From the NCBI RefSeq assembly GCF_031199965.1, contig NZ_CP133605.1:4987501-5051500 (forward strand): a DNA stretch of 64,000 nt, given 5' to 3'. A program made the translations under genes and the position numbers. The notes under the pieces are model-generated. The model saw nothing but the letters and a program-made list of their open reading frames with translations. It ran no database searches and was not told the DNA's origin. Positions 35,194 to 44,773 of the stretch are shown here, piece by piece (position 1 is the first letter of the stretch; each line of letters starts with the position of its first letter). Origin of the DNA: Paenibacillus sp. D2_2. Its GTDB lineage: Bacteria > Bacillota > Bacilli > Paenibacillales > Paenibacillaceae.

Positions 35194-38100
35194 TTATTCT
35201 ACTCCGACTTCAGCGCCTTCAAGGTTAAGGCTCAGTTTATCCCCTGCTGCATCATCTTCATCATCAAGTTCCTTCATCTCGATCTCTTGCTCATCTCCGG
35301 ACAGGATCTTAACGTCCATACCCAAGCTTTGAAGCTCCTTGATCAAGACTTTGAACGATTCTGGTACACCAGGTTCCGGCACATTCTCGCCTTTGACAAT
35401 GGATTCGTAGGTTTTCACCCGACCAACCACGTCATCGGACTTGACAGTCAGAATCTCCTGCAATGTGTAAGCTGCGCCGTAGGCTTCCAGCGCCCATACT
35501 TCCATCTCACCGAAGCGTTGTCCACCGAACTGAGCTTTACCGCCAAGTGGCTGCTGCGTAACGAGTGAGTAAGGACCTGTAGAACGGGCATGGATTTTAT
35601 CGTCAACCATGTGCGCCAGTTTGATCATGTGCATGACACCAACGGTAACTTCACGTTCGAATTCCTCACCCGTACGTCCGTCATACAAGATCGTCTTACC
35701 ATTGCGCTGCATTCCCGCTTCTTCCATCGTATCGAAGACATCATACTCATTAGCGCCGTCGAATACAGGAGTAGCAACGTGAATACCGAGTTGAAGAGCA
35801 GCCATACCCAGATGCACTTCAAGCACCTGACCAATGTTCATCCGTGATGGAACACCGAGTGGGTTAAGTACGACCTGTACAGGCGTACCGTCCGGCATGA
35901 ACGGCATATCTTCTTCTGGCAAAATACGGGCTACGACACCTTTATTACCATGGCGTCCTGCCATCTTGTCGCCCTCGGAAATTTTACGTTTCTGGGCAAT
36001 ATATACACGAACGAGTTGATTCACTCCTGGTGGAAGCTCATCGCCGTTCTCACGAGTAAATACTTTCACGTCTACGACGATACCATCGGTACCGTGAGGT
36101 ACACGAAGCGAAGTATCGCGAACTTCGCGAGCCTTCTCGCCAAAGATTGCATGGAGCAAACGCTCTTCCGCAGTCAATTCTGTTACACCCTTCGGAGTAA
36201 CCTTACCAACGAGGATATCGCCAGCGCCGATTTCAGCACCCACGCGGATAATACCACGCTCATCCAAATTGCGGAGTGCTTCTTCACCGACGTTCGGAAT
36301 GTCACGCGTAATCTCTTCTGGTCCCAGCTTCGTATCACGAGCTTCGGACTCATACTCTTCAATATGAATCGAAGTGTAGACATCCTCTTTCACGAGCTTC
36401 TCGCTAAGGAGGATCGCATCCTCATAGTTGTAACCTTCCCACGTCATGAAGGCTACGACTACGTTGCGTCCAAGTGCCAATTCACCCATCTCCGTCGAAG
36501 GACCGTCAGCAAGGATATCGCCTTTCTTGACAACATCGCCATGCTTCACAATCGGACGTTGATTGATGCATGTTCCTTGGTTCGAGCGCATAAACTTGTG
36601 TAATTTATGTTTAACAAGGTCGCCTTTGACTTCCTTGCCATCCACCATCTCAACGCGGCGCAGCCAGATTTCATTCGCTGCTGAGCGTTCGATAATTCCG
36701 TCGTATTTGGACACGATACATACACCGGAGTCTTTCGCCGATTTGTGCTCCATTCCTGTACCAACAAGCGGTGCCTTAGGAATCAGAAGCGGAACGGCCT
36801 GCCGCTGCATGTTCGAACCCATCAGCGCACGGTTCGAGTCATCATTCTCCAAGAACGGGATCAGCGCCGTAGCGACGGATACAACCTGTTTTGGAGAGAT
36901 GTCCATATAGTCAACCCGGTCACTTGACATCGTCAAGATGTTATCGGATTGCTTATTGTAACGTACGATAACATTCTTATCTTTGAATCTGTTATCTTCC
37001 GTAAGCTCGGCGTTCGCCTGAGCAATGACATAGTTATCTTCTTCATCTGCTGTCAGATAAGAGATTTGTTCCGTAACTTCTCCCGTCTTCGGATCAACCC
37101 AACGATACGGAGCTTCGATGAAGCCGTACTCGTTAATACGGGCGAAGGTAGACAAGGAGTTGATCAGACCAATGTTCGGACCTTCCGGAGTCTCGATTGG
37201 ACACATCCGGCCATAGTGAGAGTGGTGAACGTCACGCACTTCCATGCCCGCACGTTCCCGTGTCAAACCGCCTGGACCGAGTGCTGACAGACGACGTTTA
37301 TGCGTCAGTTCTGCAAGCGGGTTCGTCTGATCCATAAATTGCGACAACTGGGAGCTTCCGAAGAACTCCTTAATTGAAGCGATCACTGGACGAATATTAA
37401 TCAACGCCTGCGGCGTGATCAAGTTCGCATCTTGAATCGACATTCTCTCACGCACAACGCGTTCCATCCGGGACAAACCGATACGGAACTGGTTCTGCAG
37501 CAATTCACCTACCGAACGAAGTCTGCGGTTGCCGAGATGGTCAATATCATCGGTACTGCCGACACCATGAAGCAGGTTCAAGAAGTAACTGATCGATGAG
37601 ATAATATCAGCCGGAGTAATGTTCTTCACCGATTTATCGATATTACGGTTGGCAATAACTTTGACAACCTTACCATCTTCGATCGGAGAGAATATATCAA
37701 CCACTTGCAGAGGAACATCATCTGCATCAAGAACGCCATTAGCTACATGATAATCCTTGAAACCAACACCGTTCTCCAGATAGGTGAGAATTTCATCAAG
37801 CAAGCGGCGATCTACCATTTGACCCGCTTCAGCAATAATCTCACCTGTCGTCGTATCAATTAAAGTCTCAGCAAGACGCTGATTGAACAGACGGTTCTTG
37901 ATATGCAGCTTTTTATTGATTTTGTAACGGCCCACATTGGCCAGATCATAACGCTTCGGATCGAAGAAACGCGCCACTAGCAAGCTCTTCGCATTGTCTA
38001 GCGTAGGCGGTTCACCCGGACGAAGACGCTCGTAAATCTCGATCAAGGCCTTCTCCGTAGAGTCGGTGTTATCCTTGTCGAGTGTGTTGCGGATATATTC

Positions 38101-38739
38101 ATCATTACCGAGCAAATCGAGAATCTCGGCGTCCGTACCAAAGCCAAGAGCACGAAGCAGTACGGTTACTGGAATTTTACGAGTACGGTCAATCCGGACA
38201 TAGACGATGTCCTTCGCGTCCGTCTCCAGCTCCAGCCATGCGCCGCGGTTCGGGATTACGGTAGCAGTGTATGCTTTTTTGCCGTTCTTATCTACTTTAG
38301 TACTGAAATAGACGCTAGGAGAGCGAACCAACTGGCTGACAATTACCCGTTCCGCACCATTAATAATGAACGTACCGGTTTCCGTCATCAGCGGGAAATC
38401 TCCCATGAATACTTCCTGCTCTTTGACTTCGCCCGTTTCCTTATTAATGAGCCGGACTTTGACCCGAAGCGGAGCCGCATACGTTACATCGCGTTCCTTT
38501 GAATCATCTACCGTATACTTCGGTTCGCCGAGACTATAATCGATAAATTCCAGCACCAAATTACCCGTGAAATCCTGGATTGGAGAGATGTCCTGGAACA
38601 TTTCCCGTAGGCCCTCTTCAAGGAACCACTCATAGGATTTCTGTTGGATTTCAATCAGGTTTGGAACTTCGAGTACCTCGTTAATTCGTGCATAACTCCG
38701 CCGAGTGCGTCGACCATATTGAACAAGATGTCCTGCCAA
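35194..38739 (-). CDS. rpoB: DNA-directed RNA polymerase subunit beta
   Basis: The 1181-residue subunit has an intact frame. It starts with TTG 38739 (AGHLVQYGRRTRRSYARI follows) after AAGGGGTGA. The rifampicin region reads FFGSSQLSQFMDQTNPLAEL and THKRRLSALGPGGL, the susceptible form at the usual resistance positions. Downstream, GEKAREVRDTSLRVPHG and the C-terminal KSDDVVGRVKTYESIVKGEN are present. It is followed by rpoC after 56 bases. A strong candidate promoter lies about 300 bases upstream. Confidence 0.97.
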   Translation of the reverse strand: MAGHLVQYGRRTRRSYARINEVLEVPNLIEIQQKSYEWFLEEGLREMFQDISPIQDFTGNLVLEFIDYSLGEPKYTVDDSKERDVTYAAPLRVKVRLINKETGEVKEQEVFMGDFPLMTETGTFIINGAERVIVSQLVRSPSVYFSTKVDKNGKKAYTATVIPNRGAWLELETDAKDIVYVRIDRTRKIPVTVLLRALGFGTDAEILDLLGNDEYIRNTLDKDNTDSTEKALIEIYERLRPGEPPTLDNAKSLLVARFFDPKRYDLANVGRYKINKKLHIKNRLFNQRLAETLIDTTTGEIIAEAGQMVDRRLLDEILTYLENGVGFKDYHVANGVLDADDVPLQVVDIFSPIEDGKVVKVIANRNIDKSVKNITPADIISSISYFLNLLHGVGSTDDIDHLGNRRLRSVGELLQNQFRIGLSRMERVVRERMSIQDANLITPQALINIRPVIASIKEFFGSSQLSQFMDQTNPLAELTHKRRLSALGPGGLTRERAGMEVRDVHHSHYGRMCPIETPEGPNIGLINSLSTFARINEYGFIEAPYRWVDPKTGEVTEQISYLTADEEDNYVIAQANAELTEDNRFKDKNVIVRYNKQSDNILTMSSDRVDYMDISPKQVVSVATALIPFLENDDSNRALMGSNMQRQAVPLLIPKAPLVGTGMEHKSAKDSGVCIVSKYDGIIERSAANEIWLRRVEMVDGKEVKGDLVKHKLHKFMRSNQGTCINQRPIVKHGDVVKKGDILADGPSTEMGELALGRNVVVAFMTWEGYNYEDAILLSEKLVKEDVYTSIHIEEYESEARDTKLGPEEITRDIPNVGEEALRNLDERGIIRVGAEIGAGDILVGKVTPKGVTELTAEERLLHAIFGEKAREVRDTSLRVPHGTDGIVVDVKVFTRENGDELPPGVNQLVRVYIAQKRKISEGDKMAGRHGNKGVVARILPEEDMPFMPDGTPVQVVLNPLGVPSRMNIGQVLEVHLGMAALQLGIHVATPVFDGANEYDVFDTMEEAGMQRNGKTILYDGRTGEEFEREVTVGVMHMIKLAHMVDDKIHARSTGPYSLVTQQPLGGKAQFGGQRFGEMEVWALEAYGAAYTLQEILTVKSDDVVGRVKTYESIVKGENVPEPGVPESFKVLIKELQSLGMDVKILSGDEQEIEMKELDDEDDAAGDKLSLNLEGAEVGVE

Positions 38740-39069
38740 CTTATACTCACCCCTTATGTCTACTCACTTTAAAAATCATTGCGAACCCGTGTTTGTACCC
38801 TTATAATAGGTTCATAACGGATTCTTCCACAAATAAAGAAAAGCCCTTATCGAACACTTTCGAAAAAAGAGCATCATTATCTGTGTCATCACTGTCCTAA
38901 TGGCTCCGTATCAGTAGATTTACCCAAAATGTACATAATATACGTAGAACTATGCGGTTTTATGCATTGTCTTCGTAAAAAATACTTGACATTTCAGTAA
39001 ACTAAAGACATAAAGAGCATTCTAATACTGACATTTTATAATAATATCACAACGGGTATCTCAAGTCAA
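38740..39069 (-). promoter_or_regulatory. rpoB upstream region with sigma-A promoter and long leader
   Basis: TTGACT (39064-39069), 17 bases and TATTAT (39041-39046) on minus make a strong sigma-A promoter. It would give rpoB a leader of nearly 300 bases. A second weaker candidate is TTGTGG (38827-38832), 18 bases and TATTAT (38803-38808). The leader is AT-rich with no defensible open frame. Nothing else was recognised in 38740-39198. Confidence 0.6.
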
Positions 39070-39198
39070 ACATTATTTTTGGCTTTTTTATGCCTGAAAC
39101 AGCATATACGATGGATCACTAAACTAAAAAAAACTCCTTGGTTATAGCCAAATAAGAGCATGCACTTCCGTTAAAGAGAGCCTGTGCTGCTGGGGCTC

Positions 39199-39797
39199 TT
39201 ACTTGATCGCCCGATAAATACGATATCCCTTATCCTTCGTAACTTCCTCGACTTGAACGAACAATGACTCCAATTTCGCCTTCGCTGAAGGCGCACCCTG
39301 TTTCTTCTGGATCACGATCCATAAAGAGCCACCTGAGCGCAGCCGCTCATAAGCACCTTCAAAAATGGCATGTACCACTTCTTTCCCGGCACGTATCGGT
39401 GGATTCGTCAGTACTACATCGTACTCCACAGCCCCATCCAGTGCAGAGAACAGATCACTTTCTAGAATCGTGACATTATCAATCTTATTATTTCTTGCAT
39501 TCTCACGCGCCAGTTCTACTGCCCGGCCATTCACATCAATCATGGTAACATGACCTTGAACAGCCAACTTGGCTGCCGTCAGCCCAATCGGGCCATAGCC
39601 ACAGCCTACATCCAACACTTTCGCGGTTGCTGGAATTTCCATAGCTTCAATTAAGGTACGGCTGCCGTAATCGACGCCTCCTTTGGCAAACACACCGGCA
39701 TCACTAACAAAGCGTAGCTTGTGCCCCGCAGTTCCGCTTCCCAATTTTTACGGTCATGCTCTGCAGTGGGACGACTGGTATAGTAGTGATCAGACAT
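39199..39797 (-). CDS. Class I SAM-dependent methyltransferase (YbxB, RsmC-like), frameshift near 39726
   Basis: This is a small-domain rRNA guanine-N2-methyltransferase-like protein. The start ATG 39797 after GGAGGAAG reads MSDHYYTSRPTAEHDRKNWE, loses one G of a G-run (CGGGGCAC), and when restored continues GHKLRFVSDAGVFAKGGVDY. Motif I is VLDVGCGYGPIGL and motif IV is LTNPPIRAG, the NPPxRxG signature of RsmC/RsmD-type enzymes. Restored length is 199 residues (B. subtilis YbxB 201). The position between rplL and rpoB is conserved. Confidence 0.88.
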
Positions 39798-40001
39798 TCT
39801 TAAACTTCCTCCGTAACGTCATTTCCTTACGTTATCCCGACATCATCATCCTAGTTTAGCCAAAATACTGCAAAATCAACGTACTACCTATTCAAACTGG
39901 GAGCAGTATTTTCCTAATTCACCCTCGTACCCAGCCTACATTTTTGAGTCTGGGGATCCCTTGCGTCCGGGCTCGTAGATTCATATGAACATAGAATTCA
40001 A

Positions 40002-40146
40002 GGAATAGGCAATAGGGAGAAATGATTCTGGAGAAGCGTAGCGTTCGCCTTTGTGAGTAGATTTCTCCCTTGTTAGATTCTATAAGATCAAGAAATCCAC
40101 GAACAACAGCGATCGAAAGAACATTTCACCCGGTTGCCTTTAATCC
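40002..40146 (+). repeat. Interspersed repeat family B, copy B1
   Basis: This non-coding element of about 145 bp lies in the gap between rplL and the methyltransferase gene. It shares GGAGAAGCGTAGCGTTCGCC, GATCGAAAGAACATTTCACC-like and GGAATAGGCAA blocks with the reverse complement of 46122-46266. Inside, AGGGAGAAAT and ATTTCTCCCT are an exact inverted repeat about 31 bases apart. The rest of 39798-40269 holds the rplL terminator. Confidence 0.88.
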
Positions 40147-40218
40147 TGAATTTCATTCTTTCAACTTTTACAGCCCGAAGAGCAAAGAGAGCACCAGGAT
40201 CAAAAATCAGAATTATTC

Positions 40219-40253
40219 AAAAACAAACCCCCTGAATCAAGTTCAAGGGGTTT
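40219..40253 (-). terminator. Terminator after rplL
   Basis: AAACCCCTTGAAC and a matching AGGGGGTTT form a strong hairpin on minus, followed by a T-rich stretch. Confidence 0.85.
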
Positions 40254-40269
40254 GCTATAGAAGAAACGA

Positions 40270-40635
40270 TTATTTTACTTCTACAGTTGCGCCTGCTTCT
40301 TCCAATTTAGCTTTAACAGCTTCAGCGTCTTCTTTGCTTACTTTTTCTTTCAATGGTTTTGGTGCGTTGTCAACGAGTTCTTTAGCTTCTTTCAAGCCAA
40401 GACCAGTGATTTCGCGAACCACTTTGATTACGTTGATCTTGGACGCACCAGCGCTAGTCAAGATTACGTCAAATTCGCTTTGTTCAGCAGCTTCAGCACC
40501 GCCTGCAGCGCCGCCCATTACAGCTACTGGAGCTGCAGCAGTTACGCCGAATTCTTCTTCAATTGCTTTTACAAGATCGTTCAGTTCAAGAACAGTCATG
40601 CCTTTAATGGCTTCCAAGATTGCTTCTTTACTCAT
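40270..40635 (-). CDS. rplL: 50S ribosomal protein L7/L12
   Basis: The 121-residue stalk protein has an Ala-rich hinge (VAVMGGAAGGAEAAE, about 38-52) and the factor-binding C-terminal domain KINVIKVVREITGLGLKEAK. It forms dimers on L10 and recruits GTPase factors. It follows rplJ by 42 bases. Confidence 0.97.
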   Translation of the reverse strand: MSKEAILEAIKGMTVLELNDLVKAIEEEFGVTAAAPVAVMGGAAGGAEAAEQSEFDVILTSAGASKINVIKVVREITGLGLKEAKELVDNAPKPLKEKVSKEDAEAVKAKLEEAGATVEVK

Positions 40636-40677
40636 GATAGAACCTCCGTTATTTTATTTGATTTTCGTTAATTTTAA

Positions 40678-41208
40678 CTAGCTAACTTTCTCAAGAAGAT
40701 TAAGCGCTTGCTGCGCCTTCTTCTTCTCTGCAACGGCTTTGACTGCCAAAGCGAAGTTGCGAACAGGTGCTTGAAGCACGCTGAGGAGCATCGAAAGGAG
40801 ACCTTCACGGGATGGAAGTTCCGCGAGCGCTTTGATTTGGTCTGCGCCAACAACACGGCCTTCAACCACGCCACCTTTCACTTTAAGCGCATCATTCTTC
40901 TTAGCGAAATCGTTAAGAATTTTTGCTGGAGCTATTGCATCTTCTACACTGAAAGCGATGGCTGTAGGACCAGTCAACACTTCGTCTAGTTCAGTAAGCT
41001 CAGCAGCTGCTGTCGCACGGCGAACAAGCGTATTCTTAAGCACTTGGAATTCCACACCAGCTTCACGAAGCTGTTTGCGAAGTTCCGTAACTTGAGCAAC
41101 GTTCAGTCCGCGGTAGTCAGCAACTACAGTAGTCGCGCTCTCGCGCAACTTCGAAGTAACCACATCAACAGCTTCTTGTTTTGCTTGAATCACTTTTGCG
41201 TTTGCCAC
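40678..41208 (-). CDS. rplJ: 50S ribosomal protein L10
   Basis: L10 of 176 residues starts with GTG 41208 (ANAKVIQAKQEAVDVVTSKL) after GGAGGTG. VADYRGLNVAQVTELRKQLR is the rRNA-binding part and the C-terminal helix holds L12 dimers. The upstream L10 leader and attenuator suggest feedback control by L10-L12. Confidence 0.96.
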   Translation of the reverse strand: MANAKVIQAKQEAVDVVTSKLRESATTVVADYRGLNVAQVTELRKQLREAGVEFQVLKNTLVRRATAAAELTELDEVLTGPTAIAFSVEDAIAPAKILNDFAKKNDALKVKGGVVEGRVVGADQIKALAELPSREGLLSMLLSVLQAPVRNFALAVKAVAEKKKAQQALNLLEKVS

Positions 41209-41252
41209 ACTGTACACCTCCTATAAGTTTTAGTAGAGGCTCTTCTCGTATG

Positions 41253-41370
41253 AAAAAAGCCTCCGTAGAATTACGAAGGCTTGATAAGTCATCATAGGTT
41301 GACGCTCTATCAGAACACCTCGGTAGGAAATTAAGCCTTACGGCACCTACTGTCTACGGTAAACATATTC
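41253..41370 (-). promoter_or_regulatory. L10 leader with attenuator hairpin
   Basis: In the minus transcript the block ACAGTAGGTGCC followed by TTAATTTCCTACCGAGGTGT matches the classic L10 leader of Bacillota. It is followed by AAGCCTTCGTA, AAT, TACGGAGGCTTTTTT-type hairpin at 41253-41282, a clear terminator. L10(L12)4 binding to the leader is known to reduce rplJL expression. Confidence 0.85.
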
Positions 41371-41383
41371 AAATCTAGATCCC

Positions 41384-41412
41384 ATCTTAGAACAACTCGT
41401 TCAGTTTACCAA
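41384..41412 (-). promoter_or_regulatory. Candidate sigma-A promoter of rplJL
   Basis: TTGGTA (41407-41412), 17 bases and TAAGAT (41384-41389) on minus, directly before the L10 leader. Confidence 0.55.
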
Positions 41413-41458
41413 GAGATTTACCTGAAGTCAATCCCGTTCTCGCTAAGCGAGGCTGGTA

Positions 41459-42151
41459 TTACTTGTAAGAAGCTGTGCTAACATGAGCACTTGGGCCCAT
41501 CGTCGAGGAAATCGCGATGTTCTTCAAGTATACGCCTTTAGCAGCAGCTGGTTTAGCACGGTTCAGTGCATCAACAAGTGCTTTAAGGTTTTCGTTCAAT
41601 TGCTCTGCAGTAAAGGAAACTTTACCAACTGGCGCATGAATTTGACCTTGCTTGTCAAGACGATACTCAATTTTACCCGCTTTGATTTCTTGAACCGCTT
41701 TGGTAACGTCAAAAGTAACGGTACCTGCTTTAGGGTTAGGCATAAGACCTTTACCACCGAGCAGACGGCCCAATTTACCAACTTCGCTCATCATATCCGG
41801 TGTTGCTACGCAGACATCGAATTCGAACCAGCCTTGTTGGATTTTGTTAATCATATCTTGATCGCCAACGAAATCTGCTCCAGCAGCTTCTGCTTCCTTC
41901 GCTTTTTCACCTTTGGCGAATACCAATACGCGTTGTGTTTTACCTGTGCCATGCGGCAAGACTACAACACCACGAACGGCTTGGTCTTGTTTACGAGGGT
42001 CTACGCCCAAACGAACTGCTACTTCAACGGTCTCGTCGAACTTTGCAGTCGCAGCCTTTTTCACCAATTCAACAGCTTCCAAAGGCTCATAAAATGCTTC
42101 GCTATCAATCAGCTTAGCAGCTTCCAGGTATTTCTTACCGTGTTTAGCCAT
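41459..42151 (-). CDS. rplA: 50S ribosomal protein L1
   Basis: L1 of 230 residues, MAKHGKKYLEAAKLIDSEAF, with GGKGLMPNPKAGTVT. It forms the mobile L1 stalk at the E site and often represses its own operon. Confidence 0.97.
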   Translation of the reverse strand: MAKHGKKYLEAAKLIDSEAFYEPLEAVELVKKAATAKFDETVEVAVRLGVDPRKQDQAVRGVVVLPHGTGKTQRVLVFAKGEKAKEAEAAGADFVGDQDMINKIQQGWFEFDVCVATPDMMSEVGKLGRLLGGKGLMPNPKAGTVTFDVTKAVQEIKAGKIEYRLDKQGQIHAPVGKVSFTAEQLNENLKALVDALNRAKPAAAKGVYLKNIAISSTMGPSAHVSTASYK

Positions 42152-42284
42152 GAATTCGTCCTCCTTTTGTGGTATTAGCGGAAAATCCTCCCACTAGGGA
42201 TGGTATTTTCAATAATGTGTTAGACACATTTAAAAATCCATCCTCGGATAAAAATGTATAACATCTCCACCCGTTCTCCAAGAA

Positions 42285-42710
42285 TTAGTCTTGGATTGTG
42301 ATGCCCATACTACGAGCAGTACCTTCAACCATGCGCATAGCCGATTCAACGGATGCTGCGTTAAGGTCAGGCATTTTTTGCTCCGCAATTTGACGAACAA
42401 CGTCGCGTTTAACGGTAGCAACCTTCTTCTTGTTTGGTTCACCGGAACCTTTCTCGATCTTCGCTGCTACACGAAGCAATACAGCTGCCGGTGGAGTCTT
42501 GGTGATGAATGTAAAGGAACGGTCTTCAAACACCGAGATTTCTACTGGAATAATCAAACCAGCTTGATCAGCGGTACGAGCGTTGAATTCCTTACAGAAT
42601 GCCATGATGTTGACACCTGCTTGACCGAGCGCCGGACCTACTGGAGGCGCAGGATTCGCTTTCCCTGCAGGAATTTGCAGTTTCACCACTTTAATTACTT
42701 TCTTTGCCAT
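42285..42710 (-). CDS. rplK: 50S ribosomal protein L11
   Basis: L11 of 141 residues, MAKKVIKVVKLQIPAGKANP, the thiostrepton-region protein. AAGGAGGTG sets the ATG at 42710; an in-frame GTG three codons earlier lies within that site. Confidence 0.97.
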   Translation of the reverse strand: MAKKVIKVVKLQIPAGKANPAPPVGPALGQAGVNIMAFCKEFNARTADQAGLIIPVEISVFEDRSFTFITKTPPAAVLLRVAAKIEKGSGEPNKKKVATVKRDVVRQIAEQKMPDLNAASVESAMRMVEGTARSMGITIQD

Positions 42711-42781
42711 GTGAGACACCTCCTTGCCCTAATAGTGGTTGACGGAGCTTAACGCCCCTCCCACGTGAAACCCTAAGAAAC

Positions 42782-43315
42782 CTATATCTTTTCCACTTGA
42801 TTGTAATCAAGCTCAAGCGGGGTTTCTCGACCAAACATGTTGACATGAACCTTCAGCTTGCTCTTGTCGACGAGAATTTCTTCAATGCTGCCGACAAAAT
42901 TAGCAAACGGACCAACTTTGATGCGTACGGATTCTTTGAGGTCGAATTCTACGACAGGCTTCGGCTCTTCCATGCCCATATGTTGTAAAATCTGTTCTGC
43001 TTCCTCAGGAAGCAGAGGTGTAGGCTTGGAGCCCGACCCTGTAGATCCGACAAATCCGGTTACACCCGGCGTGTTGCGAACAACATACCAGGAATCGTCA
43101 GTCTGGATCATTTCCACCAAGACATATCCGGGGTAAACTTTGCGCATGACTGTTTTCTTCTTGCCATCCTTGTTTACCACTTCTTCTTCCATTGGAACAA
43201 GAACGCGGAATATCTTGTCTTCCATGCCCATGGACTCGACGCGCTTTTCCAAGTTGGCTTTGACTTTGTTCTCATACCCAGAATAGGTATGAACGACGTA
43301 CCATCTTTTTTCCAT
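42782..43315 (-). CDS. nusG: Transcription termination/antitermination factor NusG
   Basis: NusG of 177 residues has the NGN domain (MEKRWYVVHTYSGYENKVKA) and the C-terminal KOW domain (VGPFANFVGSIEEI). It binds RNA polymerase and S10 or Rho. It lies 23 bases after secE. Confidence 0.97.
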   Translation of the reverse strand: MEKRWYVVHTYSGYENKVKANLEKRVESMGMEDKIFRVLVPMEEEVVNKDGKKKTVMRKVYPGYVLVEMIQTDDSWYVVRNTPGVTGFVGSTGSGSKPTPLLPEEAEQILQHMGMEEPKPVVEFDLKESVRIKVGPFANFVGSIEEILVDKSKLKVHVNMFGRETPLELDYNQVEKI

Positions 43316-43338
43316 ATCAAGCCACCTAAGGACCCTTC

Positions 43339-43530
43339 TTAAATTATCGCTTCGATCACAGCAGAAATGCCGATATCAAGTACCCAAAAATAAACAGCGA
43401 CAACTACTATTGTACCTAGCACAACAAGCGTATAATTCGTCAGCTCTTTACGATTAGGCCAGCGAACCTTTTTAAGCTCAGCCCAGCTTTCAGAGAAAAA
43501 AGAAATCAACGACTTGAAACTGCGTTTCAT
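43339..43530 (-). CDS. secE: Preprotein translocase subunit SecE
   Basis: The 63-residue Gram-positive SecE has one transmembrane segment (YTLVVLGTIVVVAVYFWVL) after the amphipathic SWAELKKVRWPNRKEL. GGAGGTG selects ATG 43530 over an in-frame TTG at 43548 that overlaps it. Confidence 0.95.
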   Translation of the reverse strand: MKRSFKSLISFFSESWAELKKVRWPNRKELTNYTLVVLGTIVVVAVYFWVLDIGISAVIEAII

Positions 43531-43551
43531 GCGCGACTGCACCTCCAAAGA

Positions 43552-43701
43552 CTATCTGGTTTCGCGATGAGGAACTTGCTCGTTACAAAACTTGCAAAAT
43601 TTCTTCATCTCCATGCGGTCCGGGTGGTTACGCTTGTTTTTGGTTGTCGTGTAGTTTCTTTGTTTGCAGTTCGTACAAGCCAACGTAATAATTACCCGCA
43701 T
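43552..43701 (-). CDS. rpmG: 50S ribosomal protein L33
   Basis: This 49-residue protein (MRVIITLACTNCKQRNYTTT to KFCKFCNEQVPHRETR) has two C-x2-C pairs, so it is the zinc-binding form. GGAGGTG precedes the ATG. It sits between sigH and secE, as in B. subtilis. Confidence 0.95.
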   Translation of the reverse strand: MRVIITLACTNCKQRNYTTTKNKRNHPDRMEMKKFCKFCNEQVPHRETR

Positions 43702-43894
43702 GATGTGCACCTCCCGAAGACATTCTTCAACTGAGAAGTCTCTTTAATTAGCCCAAACTCGCAAAAGTGAATTTAGGCCTACCTAAAACACTTTATCATA
43801 TGGCTATTTCTGTGTCAACGAGTGGTTCGACCTTGTTTAGCGATTAGATCTAGTATCGGTCACCAATTTGGAAGATAAACCCGATTAGGCCTAT

Positions 43895-43928
43895 TAAAAA
43901 AGGGCGGCTATGCATCTAGCCTCCCTTT
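43895..43928 (-). terminator. Terminator after sigH
   Basis: AAAGGGAGGCTA and TAGCCGCCCTTTTTT form the hairpin on minus. Confidence 0.82.
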
Positions 43929-43965
43929 ATCTTCCAACTACCAAGATCTATCGCACCCGGAATTG

Positions 43966-44616
43966 CTAAATTCCAACATCGCGAATTTCCAAATAGCGTT
44001 CTAATTTTCGTTTTACTCTTTGCAGAGCATTATCAATCGATTTGACATGACGGTCTAAATCCACCGCGATCTCTTGATACGAGCGGCCGTCAAGATACAG
44101 CATGAGAACTTTACGTTCCAGGTCGCTAAGTATTTCAGACATCTTATCTTCCAGGCCTACAAATTCTTCCTGGTTAATGATCAGCTCCTCAGGGTCGCAT
44201 ACCTGTGAACCGCAGATAATGTCCAGTAACGTCCTATCCGAATCCTCATCGTATATCGGCTTGTCCAAAGAGACATAGGAATTAAGCGGTATATGCTTCT
44301 GTCTTGTTGCCGTCTTGATCGCAGTAATGATCTGGCGGGTAATGCATAGCTCGGCGAAGGCCTTGAACGAAGCAAGCTTATCTCCTCGAAAATCCCGGAT
44401 CGCCTTATAAAGACCTATCATTCCTTCTTGAATGATATCTTCTCTGTCGGCACCGATCAAAAAGTAGGATCTGGCTTTAGCTCGAACAAAACTACGGTAC
44501 TTATTGATCAAGTACTCCAACGCTTCACTGTCGCCATTCTGAACGGCTTCGACAATGTCCTCATCACTTTGGATTTCATAGTCAAACCTAACCCATCTCT
44601 CGAGGTTGACACTCAC
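43966..44616 (-). CDS. sigH: RNA polymerase sigma-H factor
   Basis: Sigma-H (Spo0H) directs genes for the start of sporulation and competence. The 216-residue protein has region 2 (YRSFVRAKARSYFLIGADRE, DIIQEGMIGLYKAIRDF) and region 4 (LSDLERKVLMLYLDGRSYQE). The start is GTG 44616 after CGGAGGGA; an in-frame Met 13 codons upstream lacks a ribosome binding site. A promoter is just upstream. Confidence 0.94.
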   Translation of the reverse strand: MSVNLERWVRFDYEIQSDEDIVEAVQNGDSEALEYLINKYRSFVRAKARSYFLIGADREDIIQEGMIGLYKAIRDFRGDKLASFKAFAELCITRQIITAIKTATRQKHIPLNSYVSLDKPIYDEDSDRTLLDIICGSQVCDPEELIINQEEFVGLEDKMSEILSDLERKVLMLYLDGRSYQEIAVDLDRHVKSIDNALQRVKRKLERYLEIRDVGI

Positions 44617-44674
44617 TATAAATCCCTCCGGCTGCAACGCACGGTGCCCCGTCACTCATTCAAGTAATACGAAC

Positions 44675-44704
44675 AGTATATACGAAGGCGCATGATAGCG
44701 TCAA
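44675..44704 (-). promoter_or_regulatory. Sigma-A-like promoter of sigH
   Basis: TTGACG (44699-44704), 18 bases and TATACT (44675-44680) on minus. Confidence 0.6.
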
Positions 44705-44773
44705 CAAGAAAAGTGCCAAAAGATGTAAAGGAAAACAATGTCAAGGGTATAAAGGCGAAAAAATGATAACGTT

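Noticed and set aside
40070..40681. 203-codon open frame on plus crossing repeat B1 and antisense to rplL
   Set aside because: It joins repeat sequence, a terminator and the complement of rplL. No single gene would look like this.
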